A stretch of 64,000 nt of DNA from Pseudomonas sp. B33.4 (GCF_034555375.1 NZ_CP140706.1:6334001-6398000); one strand, 5' to 3'. Positions 37,214 through 46,657 are shown, counted from the stretch's first letter. Translations and numbers: made by a program. The notes: generated by a model from the letters alone, not told the origin.

Positions 37214-38635
37214 ATGACCCTTTATGTAAACCTCGCCGAATTGCTCGGCACGCGCATCGAAAACGGCTTCTATCGTCCGGGTGACCGACTGCCGTCGGTG
37301 CGCGCCTTGAGCGTCGAACACGGGGTCAGCCTGAGCACGGTGCAGCAGGCTTATCGCGTGCTCGAAGACAGTGGTCTGGCCACGCCGAAGCCCAAATCCG
37401 GCTACTTTGTGCCGGTCGGCCGTGAACTGCCGGAGCTGCCCGCCGTCGGCCGTCCGGCGCAGCGGCCGGTGGAGATTTCGCAGTGGGATCAGGTGCTGGA
37501 ATTGATTCGCGCGGTGCCGCGCAAGGATGTCGTGCAACTGGGTCGAGGCATGCCGGACATCAGCTCGCCGACGATGAAACCGCTGCTGCGCGGTCTCGCC
37601 CGCATCAGCCGTCGCCAGGACATGCCCGGCCTGTATTACGACAATATCCACGGCACCCTCGAACTGCGCGAGCAGATCGCCCGACTGATGCTCGACTCCG
37701 GCTGCCAGTTGAGCGCCAGCGATCTGGTGATCACCACCGGTTGCCACGAAGCGCTGTCCACCAGCATCCACGCGATCTGCGAGCCGGGCGACATCGTCGC
37801 GGTGGACTCGCCGAGCTTCCACGGCGCCATGCAAACGCTCAAAGGCCTGGGCATGAAAGCCCTGGAAATTCCCACCGACCCACTCACCGGCATCAGCCTC
37901 GAAGCACTGGAACTGGCGCTCGAACAATGGCCGATCAAGGTCATTCAGCTCACCCCGAACTGCAACAACCCGCTCGGCTACATCATGCCGGAGTCGCGCA
38001 AACGTGCCCTGCTCAACCTCGCGCAGCGCTTCGACGTGGCGATCATCGAGGACGATGTGTATGGCGAGCTGGCCTACACCTACCCGCGTCCGCGCACGAT
38101 CAAATCCTTCGACGAAGATGGCCGCGTGCTGCTGTGCAGTTCGTTTTCCAAGACCCTGGCGCCGGGGCTGCGTATTGGCTGGGTCGCGCCGGGTCGATAC
38201 CTCGAGCGCGTGCTGCACATGAAATACATCAGCACCGGTTCGACCGCGCCACAACCGCAGATTGCCATCGCCGAATTCCTCAAGGCCGGCCATTTCGAAC
38301 CGCACCTGCGGCGCATGCGCACGCAATACCAGCGCAGCCGCGACCTGATGATCGATTGGGTGACGCGGTACTTTCCCGCGGGTACTCGCGCCAGCCGGCC
38401 GCAAGGCAGTTTCATGTTGTGGGTCGAATTGCCGGAAGGTTTCGACACCCTGAAACTGAATCGTGAGTTGCACGACCAAGGCGTACAGATTGCCGTCGGC
38501 AGCATTTTTTCCGCCTCGGGCAAGTACCGCAATTGCCTGCGGATGAACTACGCTGCCAAACCGACAGCGCAGATCGAAGAGGCGGTGCGCAAGGTCGGCG
38601 AGACGGCTGTCAGATTACTGGCCGAAGCCGACTGA
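37214..38635 (+). CDS. MocR-type (GntR plus aminotransferase-like) transcriptional regulator
   Basis: A 473-residue protein. The N-terminal GntR winged helix (about 5-70: GDRLPSVRALSVEHGVSLST) is joined to a fold-type I aminotransferase-like domain (about 100-465). The latter has NCNNPLG, EDDVYGELAY and the PLP lysine in SSFSKTLAPGLRIGW. MocR proteins use PLP-bound ligand to control a nearby gene. The divergent DUF1127 gene is the most likely target. The ATG at 37214 follows a weak GGCAGC box; an upstream in-frame start adds 26 codons of unlikely sequence. Confidence 0.9.
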   Translation: MTLYVNLAELLGTRIENGFYRPGDRLPSVRALSVEHGVSLSTVQQAYRVLEDSGLATPKPKSGYFVPVGRELPELPAVGRPAQRPVEISQWDQVLELIRAVPRKDVVQLGRGMPDISSPTMKPLLRGLARISRRQDMPGLYYDNIHGTLELREQIARLMLDSGCQLSASDLVITTGCHEALSTSIHAICEPGDIVAVDSPSFHGAMQTLKGLGMKALEIPTDPLTGISLEALELALEQWPIKVIQLTPNCNNPLGYIMPESRKRALLNLAQRFDVAIIEDDVYGELAYTYPRPRTIKSFDEDGRVLLCSSFSKTLAPGLRIGWVAPGRYLERVLHMKYISTGSTAPQPQIAIAEFLKAGHFEPHLRRMRTQYQRSRDLMIDWVTRYFPAGTRASRPQGSFMLWVELPEGFDTLKLNRELHDQGVQIAVGSIFSASGKYRNCLRMNYAAKPTAQIEEAVRKVGETAVRLLAEAD

Positions 38636-38695
38636 CCTTTTTCCAGAGAACCGCGTCCATATGCCGACCCTAGCCGCCAACCGGAATGATCCTAC

Positions 38696-40264
38696 GTGAG
38701 CTTCAGACAGCCCCTGTTCGCTTTGCTGTTACTCGCCTCGTTCCTGAGCGGCTGTGCCAGTCTCGATGTCCCGCGCGAGCCCAGTCAGGCCTTGCCAGCG
38801 GTCGATTCCAGCTTCGGCCGTTCGATTCAGGCACAAGCGGCACCCTATCAAGGTCGCTCGGGATTTCGTCTGCTATCCAACAGCAGCGAGGCATTCACTG
38901 CACGCGCCGAGCTGATCCGTAACGCCCAGACCAGTCTCGATCTGCAGTACTACATCGTCCATGACGGTATCAGCACGCGGATGCTGGTAGAGGAATTGCT
39001 CAAGGCCGCCGACCGTGGCGTGCGCGTGCGCATCCTGCTCGACGACACCACCAGCGATGGCCTCGATCAGATCATCGCCACACTCGCAGCGCATCCGCAG
39101 ATTCAGATTCGCCTGTTCAACCCGCTGCATCTGGGGCGTAGCACCGGCGTAACGCGCGCAGCCGGACGCCTGTTCAACCTGTCGCTGCAGCATCGACGCA
39201 TGCATAACAAGTTGTGGCTGGCGGACAACAGTGCGGCCATCGTCGGCGGACGTAATCTGGGCGATGAATATTTCGATGCCGAGCCAAACCTGAATTTCAC
39301 CGACATCGACATGCTCAGTGTCGGGCCGGTGGCCGAGCAGCTCGGGCACAGTTTCGACCAATACTGGAACAGCGCCCTGAGCAAACCGATCGACGAATTC
39401 CTCTCCAGCCAACCGACCGCCAAGGACCTGGAGAACACCCGCACGCGCCTGGAAGAATCGCTGGAAGAAACGCGCAAACAGAATCACGCGCTGTATCAGC
39501 AGCTGATGACCTTCACCACCGCGCCGCGCATGGACATCTGGCGAAAGGAGCTGATCTGGGCGTGGAACCAGGCGCTGTGGGATGCGCCGAGCAAGGTGTT
39601 GGCCAAGGGCGAGCCGGATCCGCAGTTGCTGCTGACCACGCAACTGGCGCCGGAGCTTAGGGGGGTCAGCAAAGAGCTGATCATGATCTCGGCGTACTTC
39701 GTACCAGGCCAGCCAGGGTTGGTGTACCTGACCGGACGCGCCGATGCTGGCGTTACCGTGAGTCTGCTGACCAATTCGCTGGAAGCCACCGACGTGCCGG
39801 CGGTGCACGGTGGCTATGCGCCCTATCGCAAGGCGCTGCTGGAACATGGAGTGAAGCTATATGAATTGCGGCGCCAGCCTGGGGATAACTATGGCAGCGG
39901 ACCGCATGTGTTTTACAGCAAGTCGTTTCGCGGCTCGGATTCAAGCCTGCACAGCAAGGCGATGATCTTCGATCGGCAGAAGTCGTTTATCGGCTCGTTC
40001 AACTTCGACCCGCGCTCGGTGTTGTGGAACACCGAAGTCGGGGTCTTGGTCGACAGCCCCGAGCTGGCCGAACATGTTCGCGAACTGGCCTTGCAGGGTA
40101 TGGCGCCCGCATTAAGTTATGAGGCGAAATTGCAGGATGGCCAGATTGTCTGGGTCACCGAAGACAACGGCCAGATGCATACCCTGACCAAGGAACCGGG
40201 GAGTTGGTGGCGACGCTTCAATGCGTGGTTCAGCACCACCGTGGGGCTTGAGCGGATGCTTTGA
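38696..40264 (+). CDS. Phospholipase D-family lipoprotein (ClsC-like)
   Basis: A 522-residue protein with a lipoprotein signal (lipobox LSGC, Cys near residue 20). It has two HKD motifs, HNKLWLADNSAAIVGG (about 169) and HSKAMIFDRQKSFIGS (about 421), each with the downstream GG/GS, so the catalytic pair looks complete. This matches the ClsC/YmdC-like branch of cardiolipin synthases, which use phosphatidylethanolamine as donor. The GTG start gives the signal peptide at the N-terminus. ClsC partners with YmdB in E. coli; none is present here, so the substrate is open. Confidence 0.87.
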   Translation: MSFRQPLFALLLLASFLSGCASLDVPREPSQALPAVDSSFGRSIQAQAAPYQGRSGFRLLSNSSEAFTARAELIRNAQTSLDLQYYIVHDGISTRMLVEELLKAADRGVRVRILLDDTTSDGLDQIIATLAAHPQIQIRLFNPLHLGRSTGVTRAAGRLFNLSLQHRRMHNKLWLADNSAAIVGGRNLGDEYFDAEPNLNFTDIDMLSVGPVAEQLGHSFDQYWNSALSKPIDEFLSSQPTAKDLENTRTRLEESLEETRKQNHALYQQLMTFTTAPRMDIWRKELIWAWNQALWDAPSKVLAKGEPDPQLLLTTQLAPELRGVSKELIMISAYFVPGQPGLVYLTGRADAGVTVSLLTNSLEATDVPAVHGGYAPYRKALLEHGVKLYELRRQPGDNYGSGPHVFYSKSFRGSDSSLHSKAMIFDRQKSFIGSFNFDPRSVLWNTEVGVLVDSPELAEHVRELALQGMAPALSYEAKLQDGQIVWVTEDNGQMHTLTKEPGSWWRRFNAWFSTTVGLERML

Positions 40265-40270
40265 AAAGCA

Positions 40271-40345
40271 AAAGATCGCAGCCTGCGGCAGCTCCTACAT
40301 GGACATACATTTCAACTGTAGGAGCTGCCGCAGGCTGCGATCTTT
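40271..40345. repeat. REP pair, family GTAGGAGCTGCCGCAGGCTG
   Basis: Arms AAAGATCGCAGCCTGCGGCA and its reverse complement, with a spacer of about 18 bases, right after the phospholipase D stop, in a convergent gap. Confidence 0.87.
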
Positions 40346-40350
40346 TGACC

Positions 40351-41493
40351 TTAAGCCGTTTGCTCTGTACCAAATGCCCCTTGGCGCAATAGCAATATCA
40401 CCAATCCAAACGCCCCGATCGCCATCAACAGCGGCAACGCATGCCCGCTGATCCATTGGCTCCCCGCCCCCGCCGCCAGCGGCCCGATCAGACAACCGAC
40501 GCCCCACAGCTGCGCGATATGCGCATTGGCGCGCACCAGCGCATCGTCGCGATAACGCTCGCCGATCAGAATCAACGACAGGGTGAACAAACCACCGGCA
40601 CTGGCGCCAAACAACACCCACAACGGCCAGATCAGCAGCGTATCGAGCAACATCGGAATCGCCAGACTCGACAGCATCAGCACCACCGCGCAGCCGGCGA
40701 ACAATGTGCGCCGCGACAGATAATCGGCCAACGCGCCAATCGGCAATTGCAGCAATGCATCGCCGACCACCACGGTACTGACCATCGCCAGCGCGATTTC
40801 GGCGGTGAAGCCCTGTTGCAGGCAATACACCGGCAGCAACGTCAGGATCATTGCCTCGAACGCGGCAAACAACGACACCGCCCAGGCAATTGCCGGTAGC
40901 TCGCGTGCGAATCCCCAAAGATCGCGGAACGTCACGCTGCTTGCCTCACTGCTCGGCGCGCCGCTGCGACCGAGCAACAGCAACGGTGAAACCAGCAGCA
41001 AACCAACACCGACCCAGAAGCCGTAATCATGCTCGGTGCCCAGCGCGCCCAACAGCAACGGCCCCGACAGCTGGCTCAACGCATAGCTGCTGCCATACAG
41101 CGCCACCAGGCGACCGCGCCAGTGCTCGACCACCAGTTGATTGATCCAGCTCTCGCCGAGGATGAACACGATGGTCAGGATCACCCCGATCATCAGACGC
41201 AGCACCAGCCAGACCGGATAACTTGGCAACAGCGCCAGCAGGCCGATCGATAGTGCCCCGGCCCACAGGCACAGGCGCATCAGGTTCGCCGTGCCGAAGC
41301 GCGCCGCCAAATGGCTGGAAATCTTCGCGCCCAACAACACGCCAATCGCCGGCATCGCTGCCATTACACCGATGGCGAAGGAACCGTAACCCCAACCCTC
41401 AAGACGCAACGACACCAACGGCATGCTGACCCCCAGGGCCAGACCGACGCTCAAGACAGACGCCAACACGGCGAAATACGTCGCCCAACGCAT
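40351..41493 (-). CDS. MFS transporter, YcaD-like
   Basis: A 380-residue inner-membrane carrier with about twelve hydrophobic spans. An MFS motif A-like loop is LADYLSRRTLFAG between spans 8 and 9 region, and GESWINQLVVEHWRGRLVALYG resembles the YcaD/MFS_1 drug-or-metabolite branch. A CAGGAG box stands eight bases before the ATG at 41491-41493. The substrate is unknown. It lies within the amine-catabolism district but shows no link besides position. Confidence 0.88.
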   Translation of the reverse strand: MRWATYFAVLASVLSVGLALGVSMPLVSLRLEGWGYGSFAIGVMAAMPAIGVLLGAKISSHLAARFGTANLMRLCLWAGALSIGLLALLPSYPVWLVLRLMIGVILTIVFILGESWINQLVVEHWRGRLVALYGSSYALSQLSGPLLLGALGTEHDYGFWVGVGLLLVSPLLLLGRSGAPSSEASSVTFRDLWGFARELPAIAWAVSLFAAFEAMILTLLPVYCLQQGFTAEIALAMVSTVVVGDALLQLPIGALADYLSRRTLFAGCAVVLMLSSLAIPMLLDTLLIWPLWVLFGASAGGLFTLSLILIGERYRDDALVRANAHIAQLWGVGCLIGPLAAGAGSQWISGHALPLLMAIGAFGLVILLLRQGAFGTEQTA

Positions 41494-41537
41494 GTTCCAC
41501 GCTCCTGTGGATAATTATTATGTGCAACACAAAACCA

Positions 41538-41629
41538 CTGTGGGAGCGAGCTTGCTCGCGAATACGGTTTCACATTCAGCAGGTCTGCTGAGTGATACAC
41601 CGCATTCGCGAGCAAGCTCGCTCCCACAG
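41538..41629. repeat. REP pair, family GTGGGAGCGAGCTTGCTCGC
   Basis: Arms CTGTGGGAGCGAGCTTGCTC and its reverse complement, about 42 bases apart, between the MFS gene and the aldehyde dehydrogenase. Confidence 0.85.
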
Positions 41630-41681
41630 GGAATATCTGTCTGGTTTGGGAGCCTGATTTAATCAGGCTCCCCTCAGCGGC

Positions 41682-43175
41682 TTACAGCTTGATCCACGTC
41701 GCCTTCAGCTCGGTGTACTTGTCGAACGCGTGCAGCGACTTGTCGCGACCGTTGCCCGACTGCTTGAAGCCGCCGAACGGCGCAGTCATGTCGCCGCCGT
41801 CATACTGGTTGACCCAAACGCTGCCAGCACGCAGCGCCTTGGCGGTCAGGTGCGCCTTGGAGATGTCTTGCGTCCAGACTGCTGCGGCCAGGCCGTACGG
41901 CGTGTCGTTGGCAATCTGGACGGCTTCCTCGGCAGTATCGAAAGCGATGACCGACAGCACTGGCCCGAAGATCTCCTCCTGAGCGATCTTCATCGCGTTG
42001 CTCACGCCGTCGAAAATCGTCGGCTCAACGTAAGTGCCGCCAGTTTCCTGCAGAATGCGCTTGCCGCCAGCGACCAGTTTGGCGCCATCGCTGTGGCCGG
42101 ATTCGATGTACGACAGCACGGTGTTCATTTGCTGGGTATCGACCAGCGCCCCGACATTGGTAGCCGGATCCAGCGGGTTGCCCGGCTTCCAGGTTTTCAG
42201 CGCCTCGATCACCATCGGCAGGAATGTGTCCTTGATCGAACGCTCGACCAGCAGACGCGAACCGGCGGTGCAGACTTCGCCCTGGTTGAAGGCGATGGCA
42301 CTGGCAGCCGATTCGGCAGCGGCCTGCAGATCCGGCGCATCAGCAAAGACGATGTTCGGGCTCTTGCCGCCGGCTTCGAGCCAGACACGTTTCATGTTCG
42401 ATTCGCCGGAGTAGATCATCAGTTGCTTGGCAATCTTGGTCGAACCGGTGAACACCAGCGTGTCGACATCGTTGTGCAGGGCCAGCGCCTTGCCAACGGT
42501 GTGGCCGTAGCCCGGCAGCACGTTGAGCACGCCTTTCGGAATACCGGCCTCAACGGCCAGCGCAGCGATGCGGATGGCGGTCAGCGGGGATTTTTCCGAC
42601 GGTTTGAGGATCACCGAGTTACCGGTCGACAGAGCCGGGCCGAGTTTCCAGCAAGCCATCATCAGCGGGAAGTTCCACGGCACGATGGCGCCGACCACAC
42701 CCACCGGCTCGCGGGTCACCAGACCCAGTTGATCGTGCGGCGTGGCAGCGACTTCGTCGTAGATCTTGTCGATCGCTTCACCGCTCCAGCTCAGCGCTTG
42801 TGCCGCGCCCGGCACATCGATGTACAGCGAATCGCTGATCGGCTTGCCCATGTCGAGGGTTTCGAGCAGAGCCAATTCTTCGGCGTGCTGTTTCAGCAGG
42901 CCGGCAAAACGAATCATGGTGGCTTTGCGTTTGGTCGGCGCCAGGCGCGACCAGACGCCGGAATTGAAGGTGGCGCGGGCGTTTTCCACAGCGCGCTGAG
43001 CGTCGGCGACGTCACAGCTGGCAATCTTGCCGAGCAGACGGCCATCGACCGGGCTGATGCATTCGAAGGTCTCACCGGAGACGGCATCAGTGTATTCGCC
43101 ATCAAGGTAGGCGCGGCCTTCGATCTTCAGGTCGCGGGCGCGTTGTTCCCAGTCGGCACGAGTCAGGGTGGTCAT
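41682..43175 (-). CDS. Aldehyde dehydrogenase, polyamine pathway type (KauB/PauC)
   Basis: A 497-residue NAD(P)-dependent aldehyde dehydrogenase. N168 (PWNFP), E267 (LEAGGKSPN) and the nucleophile C302 (NQGEVCTAG) are all present. It resembles PuuC/KauB (PauC) enzymes that oxidise gamma-glutamyl-aminobutyraldehyde, aminobutyraldehyde or guanidinobutyraldehyde. PAO1 kauB (PA5312) is in the same district. An AGGAGG box precedes the ATG at 43173-43175. The exact aldehyde is inferred from the nearby oxidase and PauR-like regulator. Confidence 0.85.
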   Translation of the reverse strand: MTTLTRADWEQRARDLKIEGRAYLDGEYTDAVSGETFECISPVDGRLLGKIASCDVADAQRAVENARATFNSGVWSRLAPTKRKATMIRFAGLLKQHAEELALLETLDMGKPISDSLYIDVPGAAQALSWSGEAIDKIYDEVAATPHDQLGLVTREPVGVVGAIVPWNFPLMMACWKLGPALSTGNSVILKPSEKSPLTAIRIAALAVEAGIPKGVLNVLPGYGHTVGKALALHNDVDTLVFTGSTKIAKQLMIYSGESNMKRVWLEAGGKSPNIVFADAPDLQAAAESAASAIAFNQGEVCTAGSRLLVERSIKDTFLPMVIEALKTWKPGNPLDPATNVGALVDTQQMNTVLSYIESGHSDGAKLVAGGKRILQETGGTYVEPTIFDGVSNAMKIAQEEIFGPVLSVIAFDTAEEAVQIANDTPYGLAAAVWTQDISKAHLTAKALRAGSVWVNQYDGGDMTAPFGGFKQSGNGRDKSLHAFDKYTELKATWIKL

Positions 43176-43410
43176 TCGGGTGTCCTCCTCTTATTGAATA
43201 CGGGCGCCGCGATCTTCGCGGACGTCTTCAAGAATTCTGCCCGGCCAGCCTGCATTTCGGCCCGAGGCACCCGCCACCCTAAACCAGCGGCTGGGGTTGT
43301 TTCAATATATTTGACATAAGCGCGCCATACGGCCTTGCGGTGTTCATTTTAATAAACATAGACTTCCGCCCATTCCAACCATCGCGCCGTCATCACGGGA
43401 GAAAACAACA

Positions 43411-43773
43411 ATGAACATCCAGAACGTCGTCGACATCAGCCTGACCAGCAGCGAAGCAGAACGCTATCGTCCGGACCCGGCCAAAGTGCTGAAGGGTGAT
43501 CCTGAGCAAGCGGTGTTCCATCAGTACGAAAGCCCTTGTGGGCAGATGGGCGTCGGCGTGTGGGAAGGTGCGGTGGGGCAATGGACGGTGAATTACACCG
43601 AGCATGAATACTGCGAGATTTTGCAGGGCGTTTCGGTGCTGCGTGATAACGATGGCAATGCCAAGACGCTGCGTGTGGGCGACCGGTTTGTGATTCCGGC
43701 AGGGTTTCGTGGCACCTGGGAAGTGCTTGAAGCCTGCCGCAAGATCTATGTGATCTTCGAACAGAAAGCGTAA
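43411..43773 (+). CDS. Cupin domain protein
   Basis: A 120-residue single-domain cupin of the DUF861 type. Metal-ligand-like residues sit in EHEYCEILQG (about 65-74), with the later GDRFVIPAGFRGTWEV motif. Related proteins appear next to polyamine oxidase and dehydrogenase genes. It is divergent from the aldehyde dehydrogenase, and may act on a pathway intermediate. The GGGAGAAAACAACA leader gives a usable ribosome site. Confidence 0.85.
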   Translation: MNIQNVVDISLTSSEAERYRPDPAKVLKGDPEQAVFHQYESPCGQMGVGVWEGAVGQWTVNYTEHEYCEILQGVSVLRDNDGNAKTLRVGDRFVIPAGFRGTWEVLEACRKIYVIFEQKA

Positions 43774-43935
43774 TTGGTCACAGTTGGTCACCATCCGAAT
43801 GAGACCTGCCAGGTTCTGTTGAGCGAGACTTGGCGAAGGCGCCGAAACTTAACCGGTCAAATTCCCTGTCGGCACAGGATGTGTCGACCGGCTTGATCGA
43901 GAGCGCCCTAACCCAACAGAACGCAAGGAGGCACC

Positions 43936-44145
43936 ATGACCGGTTCCTGCAATATCAACGCCGTGACATTCGCGCTCGGCCAATTCGCTACCCCGACAAC
44001 CCTGAGCACCATCCGCGCCGCCGCTGGCGTACAAAAGCATCGACTCGAGCGCCCGGAGGATATGTTCAACCTCCTGCCCAAGCCTGACCGCATCAGGGTG
44101 CTGGTTAACGATCAAAACGAGATCGTTGAACTCATCTGCGGCTGA
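43936..44145 (+). CDS. Small protein resembling peptidase inhibitor I78
   Basis: A 69-residue protein. Residues about 13-69 follow the I78 inhibitor plan: GQFATPTTLSTIRAAAG, then RLERPEDMF, then PDRIRVLVNDQNEIVELICG, where typical members end in RLN..vD..g.I..v.CG. Unlike most I78 proteins it has no signal peptide, so it should stay in the cytoplasm unless the start is wrong. An AGGAGG box lies six bases before the ATG. The family call rests on pattern alone. Confidence 0.7.
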   Translation: MTGSCNINAVTFALGQFATPTTLSTIRAAAGVQKHRLERPEDMFNLLPKPDRIRVLVNDQNEIVELICG

Positions 44146-44163
44146 TCGATTGTTCAAGGCAAC

Positions 44164-44198
44164 AAAAAAGGCCCGTATCGTGAGATACGGGCCTTTTT
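44164..44198. terminator. Bidirectional terminator between the I78-like gene and rpmG
   Basis: Stem GGCCCGTATC/GATACGGGCC with a four-base loop, with six A before and five T after. It can serve both converging genes. The core stem is nearly identical to that at 53544-53579. Confidence 0.85.
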
Positions 44199-44218
44199 CG
44201 TAAGTCGGGAAAAATCAA

Positions 44219-44374
44219 TTACTTGATTTTGCCTTCCTTGTAGATCACGTGCTTGCGAACAACCGGATCATATTTCTTGATCTCGATTTTGTCCGGGGTA
44301 GTACGCTTGTTCTTGTCGGTAGTGTAGAAGTGACCAGTACCGGCGCTCGAGATCAAACGAATCAATTCACGCAT
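44219..44374 (-). CDS. rpmG: Ribosomal protein L33
   Basis: A 51-residue ribosomal protein of the large subunit. It begins [19 protein letters not shown] and ends [14 protein letters not shown], the standard L33 sequence. The two Cys pairs of the zinc-binding form are absent, so it is the zinc-free variant. It follows rpmB by 11 bases, as in most gammaproteobacteria. Confidence 0.97.
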   Translation of the reverse strand: MRELIRLISSAGTGHFYTTDKNKRTTPDKIEIKKYDPVVRKHVIYKEGKIK

Positions 44375-44385
44375 GATTAGCTCCC

Positions 44386-44619
44386 TTAAATCTTGCCATC
44401 GCGGCGAAGTTCGGCGAGCACGACAGTGATGCCACGCTTGTCGATGATACGCATGCCTTTGGCAGATACGCGCAGACGCACAAAACGTTTCTCTTCTTCA
44501 ACCCAGAAGCGGTGATGCTGCAGGTTCGGCAGGAAACGACGACGGGTTTTGTTGTTTGCGTGGGAAATGTTATTCCCAGTCACCGGACCCTTACCGGTAA
44601 CTTGACATACTCTCGACAT
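44386..44619 (-). CDS. rpmB: Ribosomal protein L28
   Basis: A 77-residue ribosomal protein. The start [20 protein letters not shown] and the later [14 protein letters not shown] are the family signature. Cysteine is seen only at residue 5, so it is not the zinc-binding four-cysteine form. First gene of the rpmB-rpmG operon. Confidence 0.97.
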   Translation of the reverse strand: MSRVCQVTGKGPVTGNNISHANNKTRRRFLPNLQHHRFWVEEEKRFVRLRVSAKGMRIIDKRGITVVLAELRRDGKI

Positions 44620-45067
44620 GCCTCAGCCCTCTAAAACCACATGCCCAACCCGGCATGGGTTGGCCGCTTAATCTCTCAGTCATTTGGCGCCAGGCGCCGC
44701 GTTTCTTTAGAGGTCTTACCGGCTACACCTACAGTGAAGGAACCGGGCCCCTAGAAAAGAGCGCTGCTTTATACCAGAAAGACTGGGGTGCAACAACATT
44801 CGGTGTGCAATCAATCCACAAAAAGGCGCTTTTTCAGCCCGCGAACGCCTTGGATAAAGGCTGACATCGATTTTTACCACTCGTCGCAGAAAATCGCCTG
44901 TGCAGACGTTTCCGACTTTTAACGTGACGCCGTGGTCTGAAAAACTGCCATCACTGTGCCCCGAAAATACAAAAAGGGGATAGTCATTTGTAATCCAGCC
45001 CTCTAGGGTAGGCCTTTTCCAGACTGCACTTGCAGATGGGCCTTCGATCTGTAAAAGGAAACCGACC
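44620..45067. other. Intergenic region between rpmB and the peptide-binding protein gene
   Basis: About 450 bases with the rpmB-rpmG promoter on the minus strand and the promoter of the transporter component on the plus strand. Short palindromes are seen (for example GGCGCCAGGCGCC near 44686), but no convincing gene or RNA. An AAAAGGAAA box precedes the gene at 45068. Confidence 0.5.
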
Positions 45068-46657
45068 ATGCGCCTTGCTGCCCTACCCCTGTTGCTCGCC
45101 CCGCTCCTGCTGAGCCCTCTGGCCGAGGCCGCCGCGCTGAGCGTCTGCACCGAGGCCAGCCCGGAAGGGTTCGACGTGGTGCAATACAACTCGCTGACCA
45201 CCACCAACGCCTCGGCCGACGTGCTGATGAACCGCTTGGTGGATTTCGACACCGCCAGCGGCAAAGTCGTGCCGAGCCTGGCCGACAGCTGGGAAGTCAG
45301 CACCGATGGCCTGACTTACGTGTTCAAACTGCACCCGCAGGTGAAATTTCACTCGACCGAGTACTTCAAGCCGAGCCGCGAGCTGACCGCCGAAGACGTC
45401 AAATTCAGCTTCGACCGCATGCTCGACCCGGCCAACCCGTGGCACAAAGTTGCCCAGAGCGGCTTCCCGCATGCGCAGTCGATGCAGTTGCCAGCACTGA
45501 TCAAGAAGATCGACGCCCTCGATCCGCTGACCGTGCGCTTCACCCTTGATCACCCGGACTCAACGTTCCTGGCGACCCTGAGCATGGGCTTCGCCTCGAT
45601 TTACTCTGCCGAATACGCCGACAAACTGATGAAGGCCGGCGCGACGGACAAGCTCAACAGCCAGCCGATCGGCACCGGCCCGTTCGTGTTCAACCGTTTC
45701 CAGAAAGACGCGGCGATCCGCTACAAGGCCAACCCGGATTATTTCGGCGGCAAACCTGCGGTCGACCCGTTGATCTTCGCCATCACCCCGGACGCCAACG
45801 TGCGCCTGCAGAAGCTGCGACGCAATGAATGCCAGATCGCCCTGTCACCGAAGCCACTCGACGTACAAGCCGCGCTGAAAGAACCGACGCTGAAAGTCGA
45901 AAAGACTGACGCGTTCATGACCGCTTTCGTCGGCATTAACAGCCAGCATCCGCCGCTGGACAAGCCGGAAGTGCGTCAGGCAATCAACCTCGCCTTCGAC
46001 AAGGCCAACTACATCAAGGCTGTGTTTGAAGACACCGCCGAAGCCGCCAACGGCCCTTACCCGCCGAACACCTGGAGTTACACGAAGAACCTGCCGGGTT
46101 ACCCGCACGATGTCGCCAAAGCCAAGGCATTGCTGGCCAAGGCCGGGTTGAAGGACGGTTTCCAGACCACCATCTGGACGCGTCCTTCCGGCAGCCTGCT
46201 GAATCCGAACCCGAGCCTGGGCGCACAGATGTTGCAGTCAGATCTGGCGGAAATCGGCATTCAGGCGGAAATCCGTGTGATCGAGTGGGGCGAATTGATT
46301 CGCCGCGCCAAAGCCGGCGAGCATGACCTGCTGTTCATGGGTTGGGCCGGCGATAACGGCGACCCGGACAACTTCCTCACGCCGCAGTTTTCCTGCGCTG
46401 CGGTCAAATCGGGCACCAACTTCGCGCGATATTGCAATGCCGATCTGGACAAGCTGATCAGCGCCGGCAAGACCACTAGCGAGCAAGGTGTGCGCACCAA
46501 GTTGTACGAGCAGGCGCAGGCGCAGATTCAACAGCAGGCGCTGTGGCTGCCGCTGGCGCATCCGACGGCTTACGCATTGACGCGCAAAGACGTGCAGGGC
46601 TATTCGGTCAGCCCGTTTGGCCGTCAGGACTATTCCAAAACCAGCGTCAAGCCATAA
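45068..46657 (+). CDS. Periplasmic peptide/dipeptide-binding protein of an ABC transporter (DppA-like)
   Basis: A 529-residue SBP family 5 protein with a signal peptide ending near LAEA at about residue 21. Family landmarks are VVPSLADSWEVSTDGLTYVF, ELTAEDVKFSFDRM, QPIGTGPFVF and NNAFVGIN-type segments (AFVGINSQHPPLDKPEVRQA at about 288-307). It binds oligopeptides or related solutes. No permease or ATPase genes are adjacent, so it is an orphan that must share a transporter encoded elsewhere. Confidence 0.92.
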   Translation: MRLAALPLLLAPLLLSPLAEAAALSVCTEASPEGFDVVQYNSLTTTNASADVLMNRLVDFDTASGKVVPSLADSWEVSTDGLTYVFKLHPQVKFHSTEYFKPSRELTAEDVKFSFDRMLDPANPWHKVAQSGFPHAQSMQLPALIKKIDALDPLTVRFTLDHPDSTFLATLSMGFASIYSAEYADKLMKAGATDKLNSQPIGTGPFVFNRFQKDAAIRYKANPDYFGGKPAVDPLIFAITPDANVRLQKLRRNECQIALSPKPLDVQAALKEPTLKVEKTDAFMTAFVGINSQHPPLDKPEVRQAINLAFDKANYIKAVFEDTAEAANGPYPPNTWSYTKNLPGYPHDVAKAKALLAKAGLKDGFQTTIWTRPSGSLLNPNPSLGAQMLQSDLAEIGIQAEIRVIEWGELIRRAKAGEHDLLFMGWAGDNGDPDNFLTPQFSCAAVKSGTNFARYCNADLDKLISAGKTTSEQGVRTKLYEQAQAQIQQQALWLPLAHPTAYALTRKDVQGYSVSPFGRQDYSKTSVKP

